The notes: a model not told the origin generated them from the letters alone. A DNA stretch of 64,000 bases from Lagopus muta (GCF_023343835.1 NC_064466.1:186001-250000); one strand, 5' to 3'. Counted from the stretch's first letter, positions 20,991 through 34,095 are shown. Numbers and translations are program-made.

Positions 20991-22500
20991 TGATCCCTGC
21001 CAACCCAACCATCCCACAGTTCTGCGGTCTTGAAGGACCTTTCCAACCCCACTCTGTGCTTCTATGATCTTTGAGGACCTTTCCAACCCCACTCTGTGCT
21101 TCTATGATCTTTGAGGACCTTTCCAACCCCAATCACTCTGTGCTTCTATGACCTTTGAGGACCTTTCCAACCCCAATCACTCTGTGCTTCTATGACCTTT
21201 GAGGACCTTTTCAACCCTAATCTGTGCTTCTATGATCTTTGAGGATCCTTCCAACCCCACTCTGTGCTTCTATGATCTTTGAGGACCTTTCCAACCCCAA
21301 TCTGTGCTTCTATGATCTTTGAGGACCTTTCCAACCCCACTCTGTGCTCCTATGATCTTTGAGGATCTTTCCAACCCCACTCTGTGCTTCTATGACCTTT
21401 GAGGACCTTTCCAACCCCAATCACTCTGTGCTTCTATGATCATTGAGGACCTTTCCAACCCCAATCTGTGCTTCTATGATCATTGAGGACCTTTCCAACC
21501 CCAATCTGTGCTTCTATGATCTTTGAGGACCTTTCCAACCCCACTCTGTGCTTCTATGATCTTTGAGGACCTTTCCAACCCCACTCTGTGCTTCTATGAC
21601 CTTTGAGGACCTTTCCAACCCCAATCACTCTGTGCTTCTATGACCTTTGAGGACCTTTCCAACCCCAATCTGTGCTTCTATGATCTTTGAGGACCCTTCC
21701 AACCCCAATCACTCTGTGCTTCTATGACCTTTGAGGACCCTTCCAACCCCAATCACTCTGTGCTTCTATGACCTTTGAGGACCTTTCCAACCCCACTCTG
21801 TGCTTCTATGACCTTTGAGGATCCTTCCAACCCCACTCTGTGCTTCTATGATCTTTGAGGACCTTTCCAACCCCAATCACTCTGTGCTTCTATGACCTTT
21901 GAGGACCTTTCCAACCCCACTCTGTGCTTCTATGATCTTTGAGGACCTTTCCAACCCCAATCACTCTGTGCTTCTATGACCTTTGAGGACCTTTCCAACC
22001 CCACTCTGTGCTTCTATGACCTTTGAGGACCTTTTCAACCCTAATCTGTGCTTCTATGATCTTTGAGGATCCTTCCAACCCCACTCTGTGCTTCTATGAT
22101 CTTTGAGGACCTTTCCAACCCCAATCACTCTGTGCTTCTATGATCTTTGAGGACCTTTCCAACCCCAATCACTCTGTGCTTCTATGACCTTTGAGGACCT
22201 TTCCAACCCCACTCTGTGCTTCTATGACCTTTGAGGACCTTTTCAACCCTAATCTGTGCTTCTATGATCTTTGAGGACCTTTCCAATCCCAATCACTCTG
22301 TGCTTCTATGATCTTTGAGGACCTTTCCAACCCCAATCACTCTGTGATTCTATGATCTTTGAGGGCCCTTCCAGCCCAACCCACCCCACAGTTCTATGAT
22401 CCTGAAGGTCTGTTCCAACCCAACCCCATAGCTCTATAATTCCACGATCTCCCTGGTCCCTTCCAACCCCATTCTGTGATTCTGTGTTCGATTCTGTGAT
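20990..22500. repeat. 40/44-bp CR1-tail minisatellite
   Basis: About 35 copies of CTTCTATGATCTTTGAGGAC plus CTTTCCAACCCC, alternating a short (ACTCTGTG) and a long (AATCACTCTGTG) linker. Sense orientation of the same CR1 tail that appears reversed at 12.9, 17.6 and 19.4 kb. Confidence 0.95.
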
Positions 22501-22639
22501 TCCAATCCCTTTTGGGTGCCGGTTTTGAGCATTTGGTCCTGGTGCACCCCAGGACTCCCTTTGAGCTGCCCCATTCTCCTCAAGTGCAGCACCAGAGCCG
22601 CTTTCCCCTTATCACCATCAAGCCATCGTGTCCTCCTTC

Positions 22640-23160
22640 GATGGCTCTATCATCTTTAAGGACCTTTCCAAACCATTCTATGCTTCTATGACCTTGAGGA
22701 CCCTCCCAACCTGACCCTTTACATGGTTCGATCATCTTTAAGGACCTTTCCAAACCATTCTATGCTTCTACGACCTTGAGGACCCTCCCATCCCGACCCA
22801 TTACTTGGTTCGATCATCTTTAAGGACCTTTCCAAACCATTCTATGCTTCTATGACCTTGAGGACCCTCCCATCCCGACCCATTACTTGTTTCGATCATC
22901 TTTAAGGACCTTTCCAAACCATTCTATGCTTCTATGACCTTGAGGACCCTCCCAACCCGACCCATTACTTGGTTCGATCATCTTTAAGGACCTTTCCAAC
23001 CCACTTGGTGCTTCTATGATCTCTGAGGACTCTTACAACCGAAGCCCTTATGGAGTTCTGTGATCTTTAAGGACCCTTCCAAGCTATTCTGTGCTTCAGT
23101 GATCAGCTGGATCAATGATCCAACCCAACCCCTTCCGTGGTTCTGTGGCCCTTAAGGACC
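22640..23160. repeat. About 81-bp compound CR1-tail repeat
   Basis: Five to six copies of a compound unit: ATCATCTTTAAGGACCTTTCC, AAACCATTCTATGCTTC, GACCTTGAGGACCCTCCCA. Confidence 0.88.
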
Positions 23161-23529
23161 CATCTCATGTGGGAGCATTGCTGTCCCCACAGCCTTGCCT
23201 GTCCACATGCGGCTGAATCTGTCAACAGATGCAGTCTGACTTTGACCCCATGCTGGTCAAACTGTGTTTTTAGAGCTTTTCCACTGGAATTTGCCCAGAT
23301 TCAGCCCCAGAAGCTCAAATCCAGAGAGAGGGGAGTTTGGATGGCGAACAGAAGGATGAGCGTTACCTTCAAACGCATCGACCAACCTCCAAGCAAGGAG
23401 AGCTGGGCAAGGCGGTGACAGAGAGCTCCACGATTGGCACGAAAACATTTTCCAACCTCGGCCAAAAACACCAAGAAATGACAGAGAGATATGGACGAGA
23501 GACTGAACATGAGCCAGCAGTGAGCACTG
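23161..23529. other. Spacer before the CR1 copy, no gene recognised
   Basis: Mostly unique sequence. Its right part may be diverged CR1 body. No exon seen. Confidence 0.4.
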
Positions 23530-24340
23530 GCAGCTCGAAAGGCAAATGGGATCCTGGGCTCCATCAGGAGAGGGGTGGTCAGTAGGGACAGGGAGGTGAT
23601 CGTCCCTCTCTACTCGGCTCTTGTGAGGCCCCATCTGGAGTCCTGTGTCCAGGTGTGGAGCCCTCAGTACAAGAAAGACATTGAGATTTTGGAGAGGGTC
23701 CAGAGGAGGGCGACTAAGATGATGAGGGGGCTGTATAGGGGGCAATAAGGGGGGATGGGGGGCACTGGGGTCGTTATAGGGGGCAATGAGGGGGCTGGGG
23801 GGCATTAGGGTGGTTATAGGGGGCGGTGAGGGCGGAATGGGGTCGGTATGGGGGATGGGGGGATTTGGAAAGGGTCCAGAGGAGGGCGACTAAGATGATG
23901 AGGGGGCTGGAGCAGCTCCCCTATGAGGACAGGCTGAAGGAGTTGGGCTTTGTTCAGCCTGGAGAAGAGAAGGCTGCGGGGTGACCTCATGGCAGCCTAT
24001 GGATACCTGAAGGGAACCTACAGCCAGGAGGGGAGTAAACTCTTCATAAGGGCTGACAACAGCAGGACGAGGGGAAATGGATCCAAGTTGAAGGAGGGAA
24101 GATTGAGGTTGGATGTTAGGGGGAAGTTCTTTACTAGGAGAGTGGTTGGGCCCTGGAACGGGCTGCCCAGGGAGGTTGTGGATGCCCCGTCCTTGGACGT
24201 GTTCAAGGCCAGGTTGGACGGGGTCCTGGGCAACCTGATCTGAATGTGGATGTTTGGTGGCCCTGCCAGGCAGGGGGGTTGGAACTGCATGATCCTTGGG
24301 GTCCCTTCCAACCCGGGTGATTCTGTGATTCTTTGAGAGA
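23530..24340 (+). mobile_element. CR1 LINE fragment with internal duplication
   Basis: Sense CR1 from the GGATCCTGGGCTCCATCAGG region through CTGGAGTCCTGTGTCCAGGT to the GATTCTGTGATTCTTTG tail. GGTCCAGAGGAGGGCGACTA occurs twice (about 23697 and 23875), separated by G-rich TATAGGGGGCAATGAGGG units, so about 178 bp has been tandemly duplicated inside the element. Confidence 0.9.
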
Positions 24341-24454
24341 GGAAAACACGGCCATGGGGACGAGGTTCCGGAGCAGAGATCCGGAGACGCGTTACCTCCA
24401 AAGCAACGGCCCCCTTCCTCCCTCTGCTCTTGGGAGACCACTTAGCATCACTTA

Positions 24455-24975
24455 GCACTTACTGTGTCCAGTTTTGGGCCCCTCACTGCAAGAAAGATAT
24501 TGAGGCCCTGGAACGTGTTCAAAGGAGGGCAATGAAATGGTGAGGGGTCTGGAGCACAGGGCTGAGGAGGAGAGGCTGAAGGAGCTGGGAATGTTCAGCC
24601 TGGAGAAGAGGAGCTCAGGGCAGAGCTCACTGCTCCCTATGGCTGCCTGAAGGGAGGCTGCAGGGAGCTGGGGGTCGGCCTCTGCTCTCGTGTCATCAGG
24701 GATAGGAGCAGAGGGAACGGCTTCAAGCTACGGCAGGGGAGATTCAGGCTGGACATGAGGAAGAATTGCTGTTCAGAAAGGGTGGTCAGGCACTGGAATG
24801 GATGCCCAGGGAGGTGGGGGAGGCACCGAGCCTGGGGGTGTTGAAGGAAAGGCTGGATGTTGTGTTGAGGGACGTGGTTCAGTGGGAGCTGTTGGGAATG
24901 GGGGAACGGTTGGACTGGAGGAGCTTTGAGGTCTGATCCAACCTTGGGGATTCTATGGTTCTATGATTCTATGTG
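24455..24975 (+). mobile_element. CR1 LINE fragment, same subfamily as at 2.6-3.3 kb
   Basis: Sense CR1: GTGTCCAGTTTTGGGCCCCT, GAAGAGGAGCTCAGGGCAGAG, CGGCTTCAAGCTACGGCAGG, ending in TTCTATGGTTCTATGATTC. It runs directly into the 21-bp minisatellite. Confidence 0.92.
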
Positions 24976-25184
24976 TCCCTATGGCATCCTCATGTGTCCC
25001 TATGGTTCCCCATGTGTTCCTATGGCATCCCCATGTGTCCCTATGGAGTCCTATGTGTCCCTATGGTTCCCCATGTGTCTCTATGGCATCCCCATGTGTC
25101 CCTATGGCGTCCCCATGTGTCCCTATGAGTCCCCATGTGTCCCTATGGCGTCCCCATGTGTCCCTATGGCGTCCCCATGTTGTT
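24970..25184. repeat. 21-bp minisatellite, second locus
   Basis: About ten copies of TGTCCCTATGGCGTCCCCA and variants, the exact reverse complement of the array at 1.8-2.6 kb, again flanked by CR1 3' ends. Confidence 0.93.
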
Positions 25185-25295
25185 GTATTGAGGGACGTGG
25201 TTCAGCTGTTGGTAAGAGGTGAGCGGTTGGACTGGAGGAGCTTTGAGGTCTGTTCCAACCTTGGTGATTCTATGGTTCCATGATTCTATGATCAA
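25185..25295 (+). mobile_element. CR1 3'-end fragment after the minisatellite
   Basis: Begins TTGAGGGACGTGGTTCAG and ends TTCTATGGTTCCATGATTCTATG. The junction with the array matches the junction at about 1765 in the opposite orientation. Confidence 0.85.
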
Positions 25296-27010
25296 CCCTC
25301 ATGCGAAGGTGGGCCGTGGGCCGAATTTCCACCGAGAGGATTTGTGTTTTGGGTGGTTTGTTGGTGTTTTTGTTGGGTTTTTTTGCCGTTATCCGGTGTG
25401 AGAAGCGCTGCTGTGGTGCAATTCAATGGTGGTTGGGCTCTCTGTCTCCCCGCGAAGCCCCGAAAGCAAATCCTCTCTGCTTTGTGCTAATTGAAGAAAA
25501 CACCCAGCAAGCAGCTCATAAACACGGTGTCAGCTCGCATTACGCGAAATTAAAATTCTCGGCCCCCTCCAACACCGGGAATTCCTAAAGAGGTCGGTTT
25601 TAATATTGCCTGAATCCGTTTAAGTCGAGGTAATATTGTTTGGGTTGCCATAGGAACAAAACACGTCTCCGGCGGCGGCAGCGGGTTCTGAACGGGCTGG
25701 GAGCGCTGCTAGCAGGGATGGACGGCCCAAAAATGGGGCAGAATCCCCATTTTATGTGGGGCAAAAAAACCCCAAACAACTATATTTAGGAGCTGGGATG
25801 CGCTGACAGAAAGGAGATGGCGTCCCATCACTTTTTGGGATCCAATCACCTCCTTTTTGTTTCATTTTTGCTTTCTCTTAGCCCTAAAATGACACTTTTT
25901 TGAGTGGGTCTCCCCACTCCCACCCCCTGCCCAGCGTTATTTCCTCGTTATTCAGGTTTCCCTTTGGGAGATCTCGACTTCTATCTCTGAAGACGCTCGG
26001 CAGCCGTCTGCAGACACATCAGCCCCAAGGAATCCCTTTCTGCACGTTACAGAATTGGGTTTGCTTGCTTGGGAAAGGCTCTCTTGGATGGGAGAAAGAA
26101 GTGCCAGAAGGAAAGCACTCCTATGGGTGCAAAATGGGGATATTTGGGGGGACTGCAAAGAGCAGCAAGGAAGCAAAACCCCTCAAAAAATATCCCCCAA
26201 AAACCCAACCTTTCCCTTTCTATTTTCTGACACCAACGGCTGGGCGCTTGGGGAACGGCTCTGGGGTCTTTTTCACCTCTTTTCAGATCTTTCCTGGGCT
26301 GCATGGAGCAGATTTTGTCGTCCCCACCCTGTGCTGATCGTCCCCATTGCAGCGCAGGAGACCCTGACCCAGGGAAAGGCAATTTGGATGGCATGGATGG
26401 GATTAAAAGGTGTTAATGAAGCGAGGAATAAGCTGGGAGGGGGGGAGAGAGGAGGGGGGTGAAGGAAAGGGGGGTTGCTTTGTGCAACCAGCTTATTTGG
26501 TCAGGGTTTAGTCAAAATGAAGCGGTCCCAGCTTAAGGGAGGGCTGTTTGCTTAAGGCTGAGCTGCAGAATCCAAGGTGGCTGGGTGAAATATTGAAGAG
26601 GAGGTGGCAAAACCCCCCCCCCCCCCCGTCCAGACGTCAGGGTGGGGGGCTCGGGGCAGGGGAAAGCAGCACAAAGTGGTCTTTGATTCCCTGCAGCATC
26701 AGCCATCCCTCCCCCCTCCCCATTCGTTAATACAGCGCGGCGCAGGGTGAGAAATTTTCCTCCCATTGAATTTCTGGCTTCTTTTTTGGGGGGTCAGGAA
26801 TGGGAGAATATTGGGGGACGGTGTTAGCTGTGCTCTCGGCTCCTTGTGAAGCTCTGAAAAGAGCAGATTTCCTCTCAAAAAAAATAAAAAAGGCATTTTT
26901 TTTGGTGCAGAATGCACTCCAACCTCCTCCAAGGGAAGGAGAAACGAAGCAAACGCGCCTCAGAAGCAAAACTGCTGCATGCAGAGGAGTGGAAAAGTAA
27001 ATTAAAAAGA
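25296..27010. other. Unique island, no gene; possible conserved elements
   Basis: Non-repetitive 1.7 kb. The stretch at about 25430-25660 is AT-rich with AATTAAAATT, TTTTAATATTGCC and TTGCCATAGGAACAAAAC, unlike the flanking arrays, and could be a conserved element. A C run sits at about 26613-26628. No exon recognised. Confidence 0.4.
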
Positions 27011-27365
27011 AGAGGTGATCTGGAGAGGTGGGAACGATGGGCTGAGATCCTATAGAGGGATCTGGAGAGGTTGAGACCAGTGGTGCGACCCTATAGAGAG
27101 ATCTGGGAAGGGATCAGTGGGCTGAGGCCAACGGTGTGACCTTACAGAGGGATCTGGAGAGAGATCAACGGGCTGAGATCCTACAGAGGGATCTGGAGAG
27201 GAACTGATGAGCTCCTACAGAGAGATCTGGAGAGGGATTGATAGGTTGAGACCCTACAGAGGGATCTGGACAGGGGTGGATGGGTTGAGGCCAATGGTGC
27301 GACCCTATGGAAGGACCTGGAGTGGAATTGATGGGCTGAGGGCAATGGGGTGACCCTACAGTGGC
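27010..27365. repeat. Degenerate repeat of about 30-60 bp
   Basis: Units around GAGGGATCTGGAGAGG and GGGCTGAGATCCTACAG repeat irregularly. Confidence 0.7.
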
Positions 27366-29335
27366 CTTTCCAGTTTTGATGGGTCTGTGGTGGGGACGAG
27401 TTGAGGTTGGATGACCACAGTGGTCATTTCCCATCTTAGTGGCTCTATGGTGGGGATGGGATGGAAGTTGGATGACTACAGTGGTCCCTTCCAGCCTCAA
27501 TGGCTCTGTAATGGGGATGGGATGGGGGTTGGATGACCACAGTGGTCATTTCCCATCTTAGTGGCTCTATGGTGGGGATGATTTGGGGGTCAGACTCACG
27601 ACCTCAGCCTTTATTCCCACCTCCAACCACCCTACAACTCCACACAGACGCATCATGCAGCACTGGCCCCAACCCAACGCCGGCACTCAGCATCACGAGC
27701 TCTGAATCTTCAAACCAAACCCAAAACCACCCCCAAAAACTCAACCCAACAACGCCAGAACGGAACCCAAAAGGAAAGAGAGCCAAGGGTTGCAGCGATG
27801 ACCTCTGTGGTCATTTCCCACCTTAGTGACTCTATGGTGGGGGTGGGATGGAAGTTGGATGGCCAAAGTGGTCCCTTCCAGCCTTAAGGCTCTGTAATGG
27901 GGATGGGATGGGGTAGGATGACCTCTGTGCTCATTTCCCATCTTAGTGGCTCTATGGTGGGGATGATTTGGGGGTCGCACTCACAACCTCAGCCTTCATT
28001 CCCACCTCCAACCACCCTACGACTCCACACAGATGCATCATGCAGCACTGGCCCCAACCCAACGGCGGCACTCAGCACCACGAGCTCCGAATCCTCAAAC
28101 CAAACCCAAAACCACCCCCAAAAACCCAACCCAACAACGCTGGAACAGAACCGAAAAGGAAAGAGAGTCAAGGGTTGGAGCGACAACCTCCATGGTCATT
28201 TTGTACCAAAATGGTTCCATAGTGGGGATGACTTGAGATTGGATGACCACAGTGGTCCCTTCCAGCCTTAATGGCTCTGTAATGGGGATGGGATGGGGTA
28301 GGATGACCTCTGTGCTCATTTCCCATCTTAGTGGCTCTATGGTGGGGATGATCTGGGGGTCAGACTCACAACCTCGGCCTTCATTCCCACCTCCAACCAC
28401 CCTACGACTCTACACAGACGCATCATGCAGCACTGGCCCCAACCCAACGCCGGCACTCAGCATCACAAGCTCTGAATCTTCAAACCAAACCCAAAACCAC
28501 CCCCAAAAACCCAACCCAACAACGCCGGAACAGAACCCAAAACCAAAGAGAGCCGAGGGTTGGAGCGATGACCTCCATGGTCATTTCCTACCAAAATGGT
28601 TCTATGGTGGGGATGATTTGGGGGCTGGATGGTCTTAGTGGTCCCTTCCAGCCTTAATGGCTCTATAATGGGGATGGGATGGGGGTAGGATGACCTCTGT
28701 GCTCATCTCCCATCTTAGTGGCTCTATGGTGGGGATGATTTGGGGGCTGGATGAGGTCATCCCCACCTCCAACCACCCTATGACTCTACACAGAGGCATC
28801 ATGCAGCACTGGCCCCAACCCAACGCCAGCACTCAGCATCACGACCTCCGAATCCTCAAACCAAACCCAAAACCACTCCCAAAAACCCAACCCAACAAGG
28901 CCGGAACAGAACCCAAAACCAAAGAGAGCCGAGGGTTGGAGCGATGACCTCCATGGTCATTTCCTACCAAAATGGTTCCATGGTGGGGATGATTTGGGGG
29001 CTGGATGGTCTTAGTGGTCCCTTCCAGCCTCAATGGCTCCATAATGGGGATGGGATGGGTGTAGGATGACCTATGTGGTCATTTCCCATCTTAGTGGCTC
29101 TATGGTGGGGATGATTTGGGGGCTGGATGACCACAGAGGTCTTTCCAACCTCAACAGTTCCGTAGTGGGGATGATTTGAGGGTCGGACTCACGACCTCAG
29201 CCTTCATTCCCACCTCCAACCACCCTACGACTCCACACAGATGCATCATGCAGCACTGGCCCCAACCCAACGCCGGCGCTCAGCACCACGACCTCCGAAT
29301 CCTCAAACCAAACCCAAAACCACCCCCAAAACCAC
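27365..29335. repeat. About 385-bp satellite, five copies
   Basis: CATCATGCAGCACTGGCCCC recurs at about 27649, 28034, 28419, 28797 and 29245, giving spacings of 385, 385, 378 and 448 bp. Each unit has a ATGGCTCTATGGTGGGGATG part and an AC-rich part (CCAAACCCAAAACCACCCCC). Open frames repeat with the unit and are not genes. Confidence 0.93.
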
Positions 29336-29999
29336 CCCCCCCCAATCCCCCCCCTCCAAAAATCCCCAAACCCAACCCCACAGCCCCTCAGCACTCCCCA
29401 AAACCAAAGAGATCCATCCATATTCACAGCAGCCGAGCCGATAAGCGGAACACGGGCGCTGCCGCTCCATCCCCCGAGGGGTTAAAGCCCCCCTCCCCAC
29501 AACCCCCCCCCCCCCCATCTCCCCCCATCTCCCCCCCCCCCCCCCCAGCACGGATATTGCTGCCAGGCGGTGGCACGGCGCCCATCGCCGCGCTCTGTAA
29601 TCTGATGAACTCCTTTATTAAATTTCCCAGCTCTGTGTCTTCTTTATTAAAATCTCCCGGCATTCCCGGGGCCGCCTGTCACGGCGCTGCTGAATGCTAA
29701 CAACAACACCGCCAAAAAAAAGAAAAAATGCAAAAAAAAAGCAAAAAAAAACCCCTTTTTTTAAACATTTTTTATCTCTTTTTTGCAATCCCCCCCCCCT
29801 TTTTTTTTCCTCTTTCATTGCCTGGCTGCAATGAGCAAAGAGGGAAATGCAACGAATGGGGGGGGGGGGGGGGGGGAAGGAAGTTTGCTTTCTTTGCATC
29901 TCAGCCCTCCTGCAAATGCTTTTCTCTTCCCGTCCTATGGGGGAAAGCATCTGCAAAGCGGCCCTTTGGTTTCTTTATTTGCGTTTCTGGGGGGCAAAG
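29335..29999. other. Low-complexity and unique island
   Basis: C-rich runs (about 29500-29546) are followed by a compact unique stretch at about 29555-29700 containing CTCTGTAATCTGATGAAC and TTTATTAAATTTCCCAG, a candidate conserved element. Then A/T- and G-rich homopolymers (G run at about 29860-29876). No exon recognised. Confidence 0.4.
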
Positions 30000-31440
30000 A
30001 GGCTGCGAGGTGCAAAAGGTGAGCAAGGCCTGGTGCTGCTGCAAAGCGCAGGGTGCAAAATGCAAGTGAGCAAAGCTTGGCAGCATTGCAAAGTGCAGGA
30101 AGCAAAAAGTGAGCAAAGTTTGCTACTGCAAAGTGCAGGATGCAAAGAGTGAGAAAAGTTTGGTGCTACTGCAAAGTGCAGGAAGCAAAATGCAAGAAGT
30201 GAGCAAAGTTTGGTGCCATTGCAGGAAGCAAAAAGTGAGCAAAGTTTGGTGCTACTGCAAAGTGCAGAATGCAAAATGCAAGAAGTGAGCAAAGCTTGGC
30301 AGCATTGCAAAGTGCAGAAAGCAAAGGATGAGCAAAGTTTGGTGCTGCTGCAAAGTGCAGGAAGCAAAAAGTGAGCAAAGTTTGCTACTGCAAAGTGCAG
30401 GATGCAAAGAGTGAGAAAAGTTTGGTGCTACTGCAAAGTGCAGGGTGCAAAATGCAAGAAGTGAGCAAAGTTTGGTGGCTTTGCAAAGTGCAGAATGCAA
30501 AGGGTGAGCAAAGTTTGGTGCCATTGCAAAGTGCAGGATGCAAAATGCAAGTGAGCAAAGTTTGGTGCCACTGCAGGAAGCAAAAAGTGAGCAAAGTTTG
30601 CTATTGCAAAGTGCAGAATGCAAAATGCAAGAAGTGAGCAAAGTTTGGTGGCACTGCAAAGTGCAGAATGCAAAGGGTGAGCAAAGTTTGGTGCCATTGC
30701 AGGAAGCAAAAAGTGAGCAAAGTTTGGTGCTACTGCAAAGTGCAGGGTGCAAAATGCAAGTGAGCAAAGTTTGGTGGCATTGCAAAGTGCAGAAAGCAAA
30801 GGGTGAGCAAAGTTTGGTGCTGCTGCAAAGTGCAGGAAGCAAAAAGTGAGCAAAGTTTGCTACTGCAAAGTGCAGGATGCAAAGGGTGAGAAAAGTTTGG
30901 CGCTACTGCAAAGTGCAGGGTGCAAAATGCAAGAAGTGAGCAAAGTTTGGTGGCATTGCAAAGTGCAGAATGCAAAGGGTGAGAAAAGTTTGGTGCCATT
31001 GCAGGAAGCAAAAAGTGAGCAAAGTTTGCTACTGCAAAATGCAGGGTGCAAAATGCAAGAAGTGAGCAAAGTTTGGTGCTACTGCAAAGTGCAGGAAGCA
31101 AAGGGTGAGCAAAGTTTGGTGCCATTGCAGGAAGCAAAAAGTGAGCAAAGTTTGGTGCTACTGCAAAGTGCAGGGTGCAAAATGCAAGAAGTGAGCAAAG
31201 TTTGGTGGCATTGCAAAGTGCAGAATGCAAAGGATGAGCAAAGTTTGGTGCTGCTGCAAAGTGCAGGAAGCAAAAAGTGAGCAAAGTTTGCTACTGCAAA
31301 GTGCAGGATGCAAAATGCAAGTGAGCAAAGTTCGGTGGCATTGCAAAGTGCAGGATGCAAAGGGTGAGCAAAGTTTGGTGCCATTGCAAAATGCAAATGG
31401 TGAGCAAAGCCTGATGCAACTGTGAAATGCAAAGGGGAAA
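30000..31440. repeat. GCAAAGTGCAG minisatellite
   Basis: Interspersed tandem modules AGTGAGCAAAGTTTGGTGC, TACTGCAAAGTGCAGG and ATGCAAAATGCAAG with unit lengths of about 33-56 bp. All frames are open because the unit lacks stops, so the predicted peptides (such as LLTFCFLHFA) are artefacts. Confidence 0.95.
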
Positions 31441-31795
31441 AGTGAGCACAGCCTGGTGCTCGTGCAGAATGCGAAGATGAGCAGGATCTGATGCAAAGTG
31501 CAAAATGCAAAAGGAGAGCAGGACCTGATGCAAAATGCAAGATGCAAAAGGAGGGCAGGATCTGATGCAAAGTGCAAGATGCAAAATGGAGAAGGAGAGC
31601 AGGACTTGATGCAAAGTGCAAGATGCAAAATGCAAAAGGAGAGCAGGATCTGATGCAAAGTGAAAGATGCAAGATGCAAAAGGAGAGCAGGATTTGATGC
31701 AACTGCAAGTTGCAAAATGCAAAAGCAGAGCAGGACCTGATGCAAAATGCAAGATGCAAAAGGAGGGCAGGACTTGATGCAAAATACAAGAGGAC
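31440..31795. repeat. Related GATGCAAAATGCAAAAGGAG repeat
   Basis: Ten or so units of 30-45 bp with GAGAGCAGGACCTGATGC, an offshoot of the adjoining array. Confidence 0.9.
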
Positions 31796-32470
31796 ATCAC
31801 TGCATGCTCTGCACCCCCTCAGCTTCTCTCCTTCTCCTCCCTACTCTCCAACCCCCCCCCCCCCCAAAAATGCTCTGCACCTCCAAGCCACCAGCCAACA
31901 TCCCTCAGTTCCACGCTGACCCTTCGCCCTCCCCCTCCCATCCCCCCCCAGCCCCAAAGCTCTCCCTCTTCCCCCCCCCCCCCCTCCTCTTTTTCCCATC
32001 TCTTATCAATTCCTATCGATCTGGAGGTGCAGAAGCTCCGGGCTGCGCTGTGACCCGATAGCATCGCCCCTCACACCCCTCAATATCCGCCTCCTCCGTT
32101 TCTCATTTCCTGTTCTTGGGGCTCGATGGAGCGGCAGAAGGGGGGGCTCAGAGCCTGGGGGGGGGGGGGCTTGTGGGGGAAGGGGGGTTGGGGGGGGTGA
32201 GGATGGGGAGGGGGGGTGGAGAGAGCGGCTTGGTTATTGCGGATTTAATAATGACAAAGGGGCGGTCATTAAAGATTCATTAGGATTATTTAATTAAAAT
32301 TTGGCGGGTTTTTTTTTTTTTTTTTTTTTTTGGAGTTGGGGGGGAGGGGAGGAAAAAGAGATGCGGTGCGGGAGGGGGGGATGGATGGGGGGAAGGAGGG
32401 GGCGGTGGGGAAGGGGGGGTGGGAGTGAGGAGATGTGCAGGGCTGAGCGCTGGGGGTTACAGAGCAATGC
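31796..32470. other. Homopolymer-rich island
   Basis: C runs at about 31851-31865 and 31969-31983, a G run at about 32158-32170 and a T run at about 32310-32331. Between them, 32222-32300 is AT-rich and unique (TTTAATAATGACAAAGG, ATTTAATTAAAATTTGG), a candidate conserved element. No exon seen. Confidence 0.4.
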
Positions 32471-32474
32471 TGGG

Positions 32475-34095
32475 CTATCAGTGCACAACTTCAGCCATCA
32501 GCACTCAACTACAGCCACCAAAACTCAACCACAGCCACAAAAACTCAACCACAGCCACTAATGCACAACTACAGCCATCAACACTCAACTACAGCCCCCA
32601 ACACACAGCCACAGCCATCAATGCACAGCTACAGCCATCAACACTCAACCACAGCCACCAACACTCAGCCACAGCCACCAGCACACAGCCACAGCCACCA
32701 ATGCACAACTGGAGCCACTAGCACTCAACTGCAGCCACCAACACACAGCCACAGCCACCAGTGCACAACTACAGCCACCAAAACTCAACCACAGCCACCA
32801 ATGCACAACTGGAGCCATTAACACTCAACTACAGCCACCAACACACAGCCACAGCCATCAACACTCAACTACAGCCACCAAAACTCAACCACAGCCACTA
32901 ATGCACAACTACAGCCATCAACACTCAACCACAGCCACCAACACACAGCCACAGCCACCAATGCACAACTGGAGCCACTAGCACTCAACTACAGCCACCA
33001 ACACACAGCCACAGCCACCAGTGCACAACTACAGCCACCAAAACTCAACCACAGCCACCAGCACACAACTACAGCCACCAATGCACAGCTACAGCCACCA
33101 ACACTCAACCACAGCCACCAGCACACAACTACAGCCACCAGTGCACAACTACAGCCAACAACACTCAACCACAGCCACCAGCACACAACTACAGCCACCA
33201 GTGCACAACTACAGCCAACAACACTCAACCACAGCCACCAGCACACTCAGCTACAGCCACCAAAACTCAACTACAGCCACCAACACACAACCACAGCCAC
33301 CAATGCACAACTAACAGCCATCAACACTCAACTACAGCCACCAAAACTCAACTACAGCCATCAGTGCACAGCTATAGCCACCAAAACTCAACTACAGCCA
33401 CCAACACACAGCTACAGTCACCAGCACTCAACCACAGCCACCAAAACTCAACCACAGCCACTAGCACCCAACCACAGCCACCAACACTCAACCACAGCCA
33501 CCAACACACAGCTATAGTCACCAGCACTCAACCACAGCCACCAACGATCAACCACAGCCACCAGCACTCAACCACAGCCACCAGCACTCAACCACAGCCA
33601 CCAACACACAGCTACAGTCACCAGCACTCAACCACAGCCATCAGTGATCAACCACAGCCACCAGCACTCAACCACAGCCACCAACGATCAACCACAGCCA
33701 CCAACACACAGCTATAGTCATCAGCACTCAACCACAGCCACCAATGATCAACCACAGCCACCAATGATCAACCACAGCCACCAACACACAGCTACAGTCA
33801 CCAGCACTCAACCACAGCCACCAACGATCAACCACAGCCACCAAAATTCAACTGCAGCCACTGGTGTGCAACCACAGCCACCAGCACTCAACCACAGCCA
33901 CCAGCACTCAACCACAGCCACCAACACACAGCTGCAGCCACCAGCACTCAACCACAGCCACCAACACACAACTTCAACCACCAACGCACAGCCACAGCCA
34001 CTGGTGTGCAACCACAGCCACCAACGATCAACAACAGCCACCAAAACTCGACTACAGCCCCTGGTGTGCAATCGCAGCCACCAGCACTCAGCCAC
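32475..34095. repeat. 20-bp satellite, first array (about 80 copies)
   Basis: Unit ACAGCCACCAACACTCAACC with variants CACACAGC, TGCACAAC and GATCAACC. Nearly all units are exactly 20 bp, so three frames cycle every 60 bp and remain open. Confidence 0.97.

Noticed and set aside
30000-31790. Array could be a family of small RNAs or a CRISPR-like repeat
   Set aside because: No constant repeat with unique spacers; the modules are all variants of one GCAAAGTGCAG text in vertebrate DNA.
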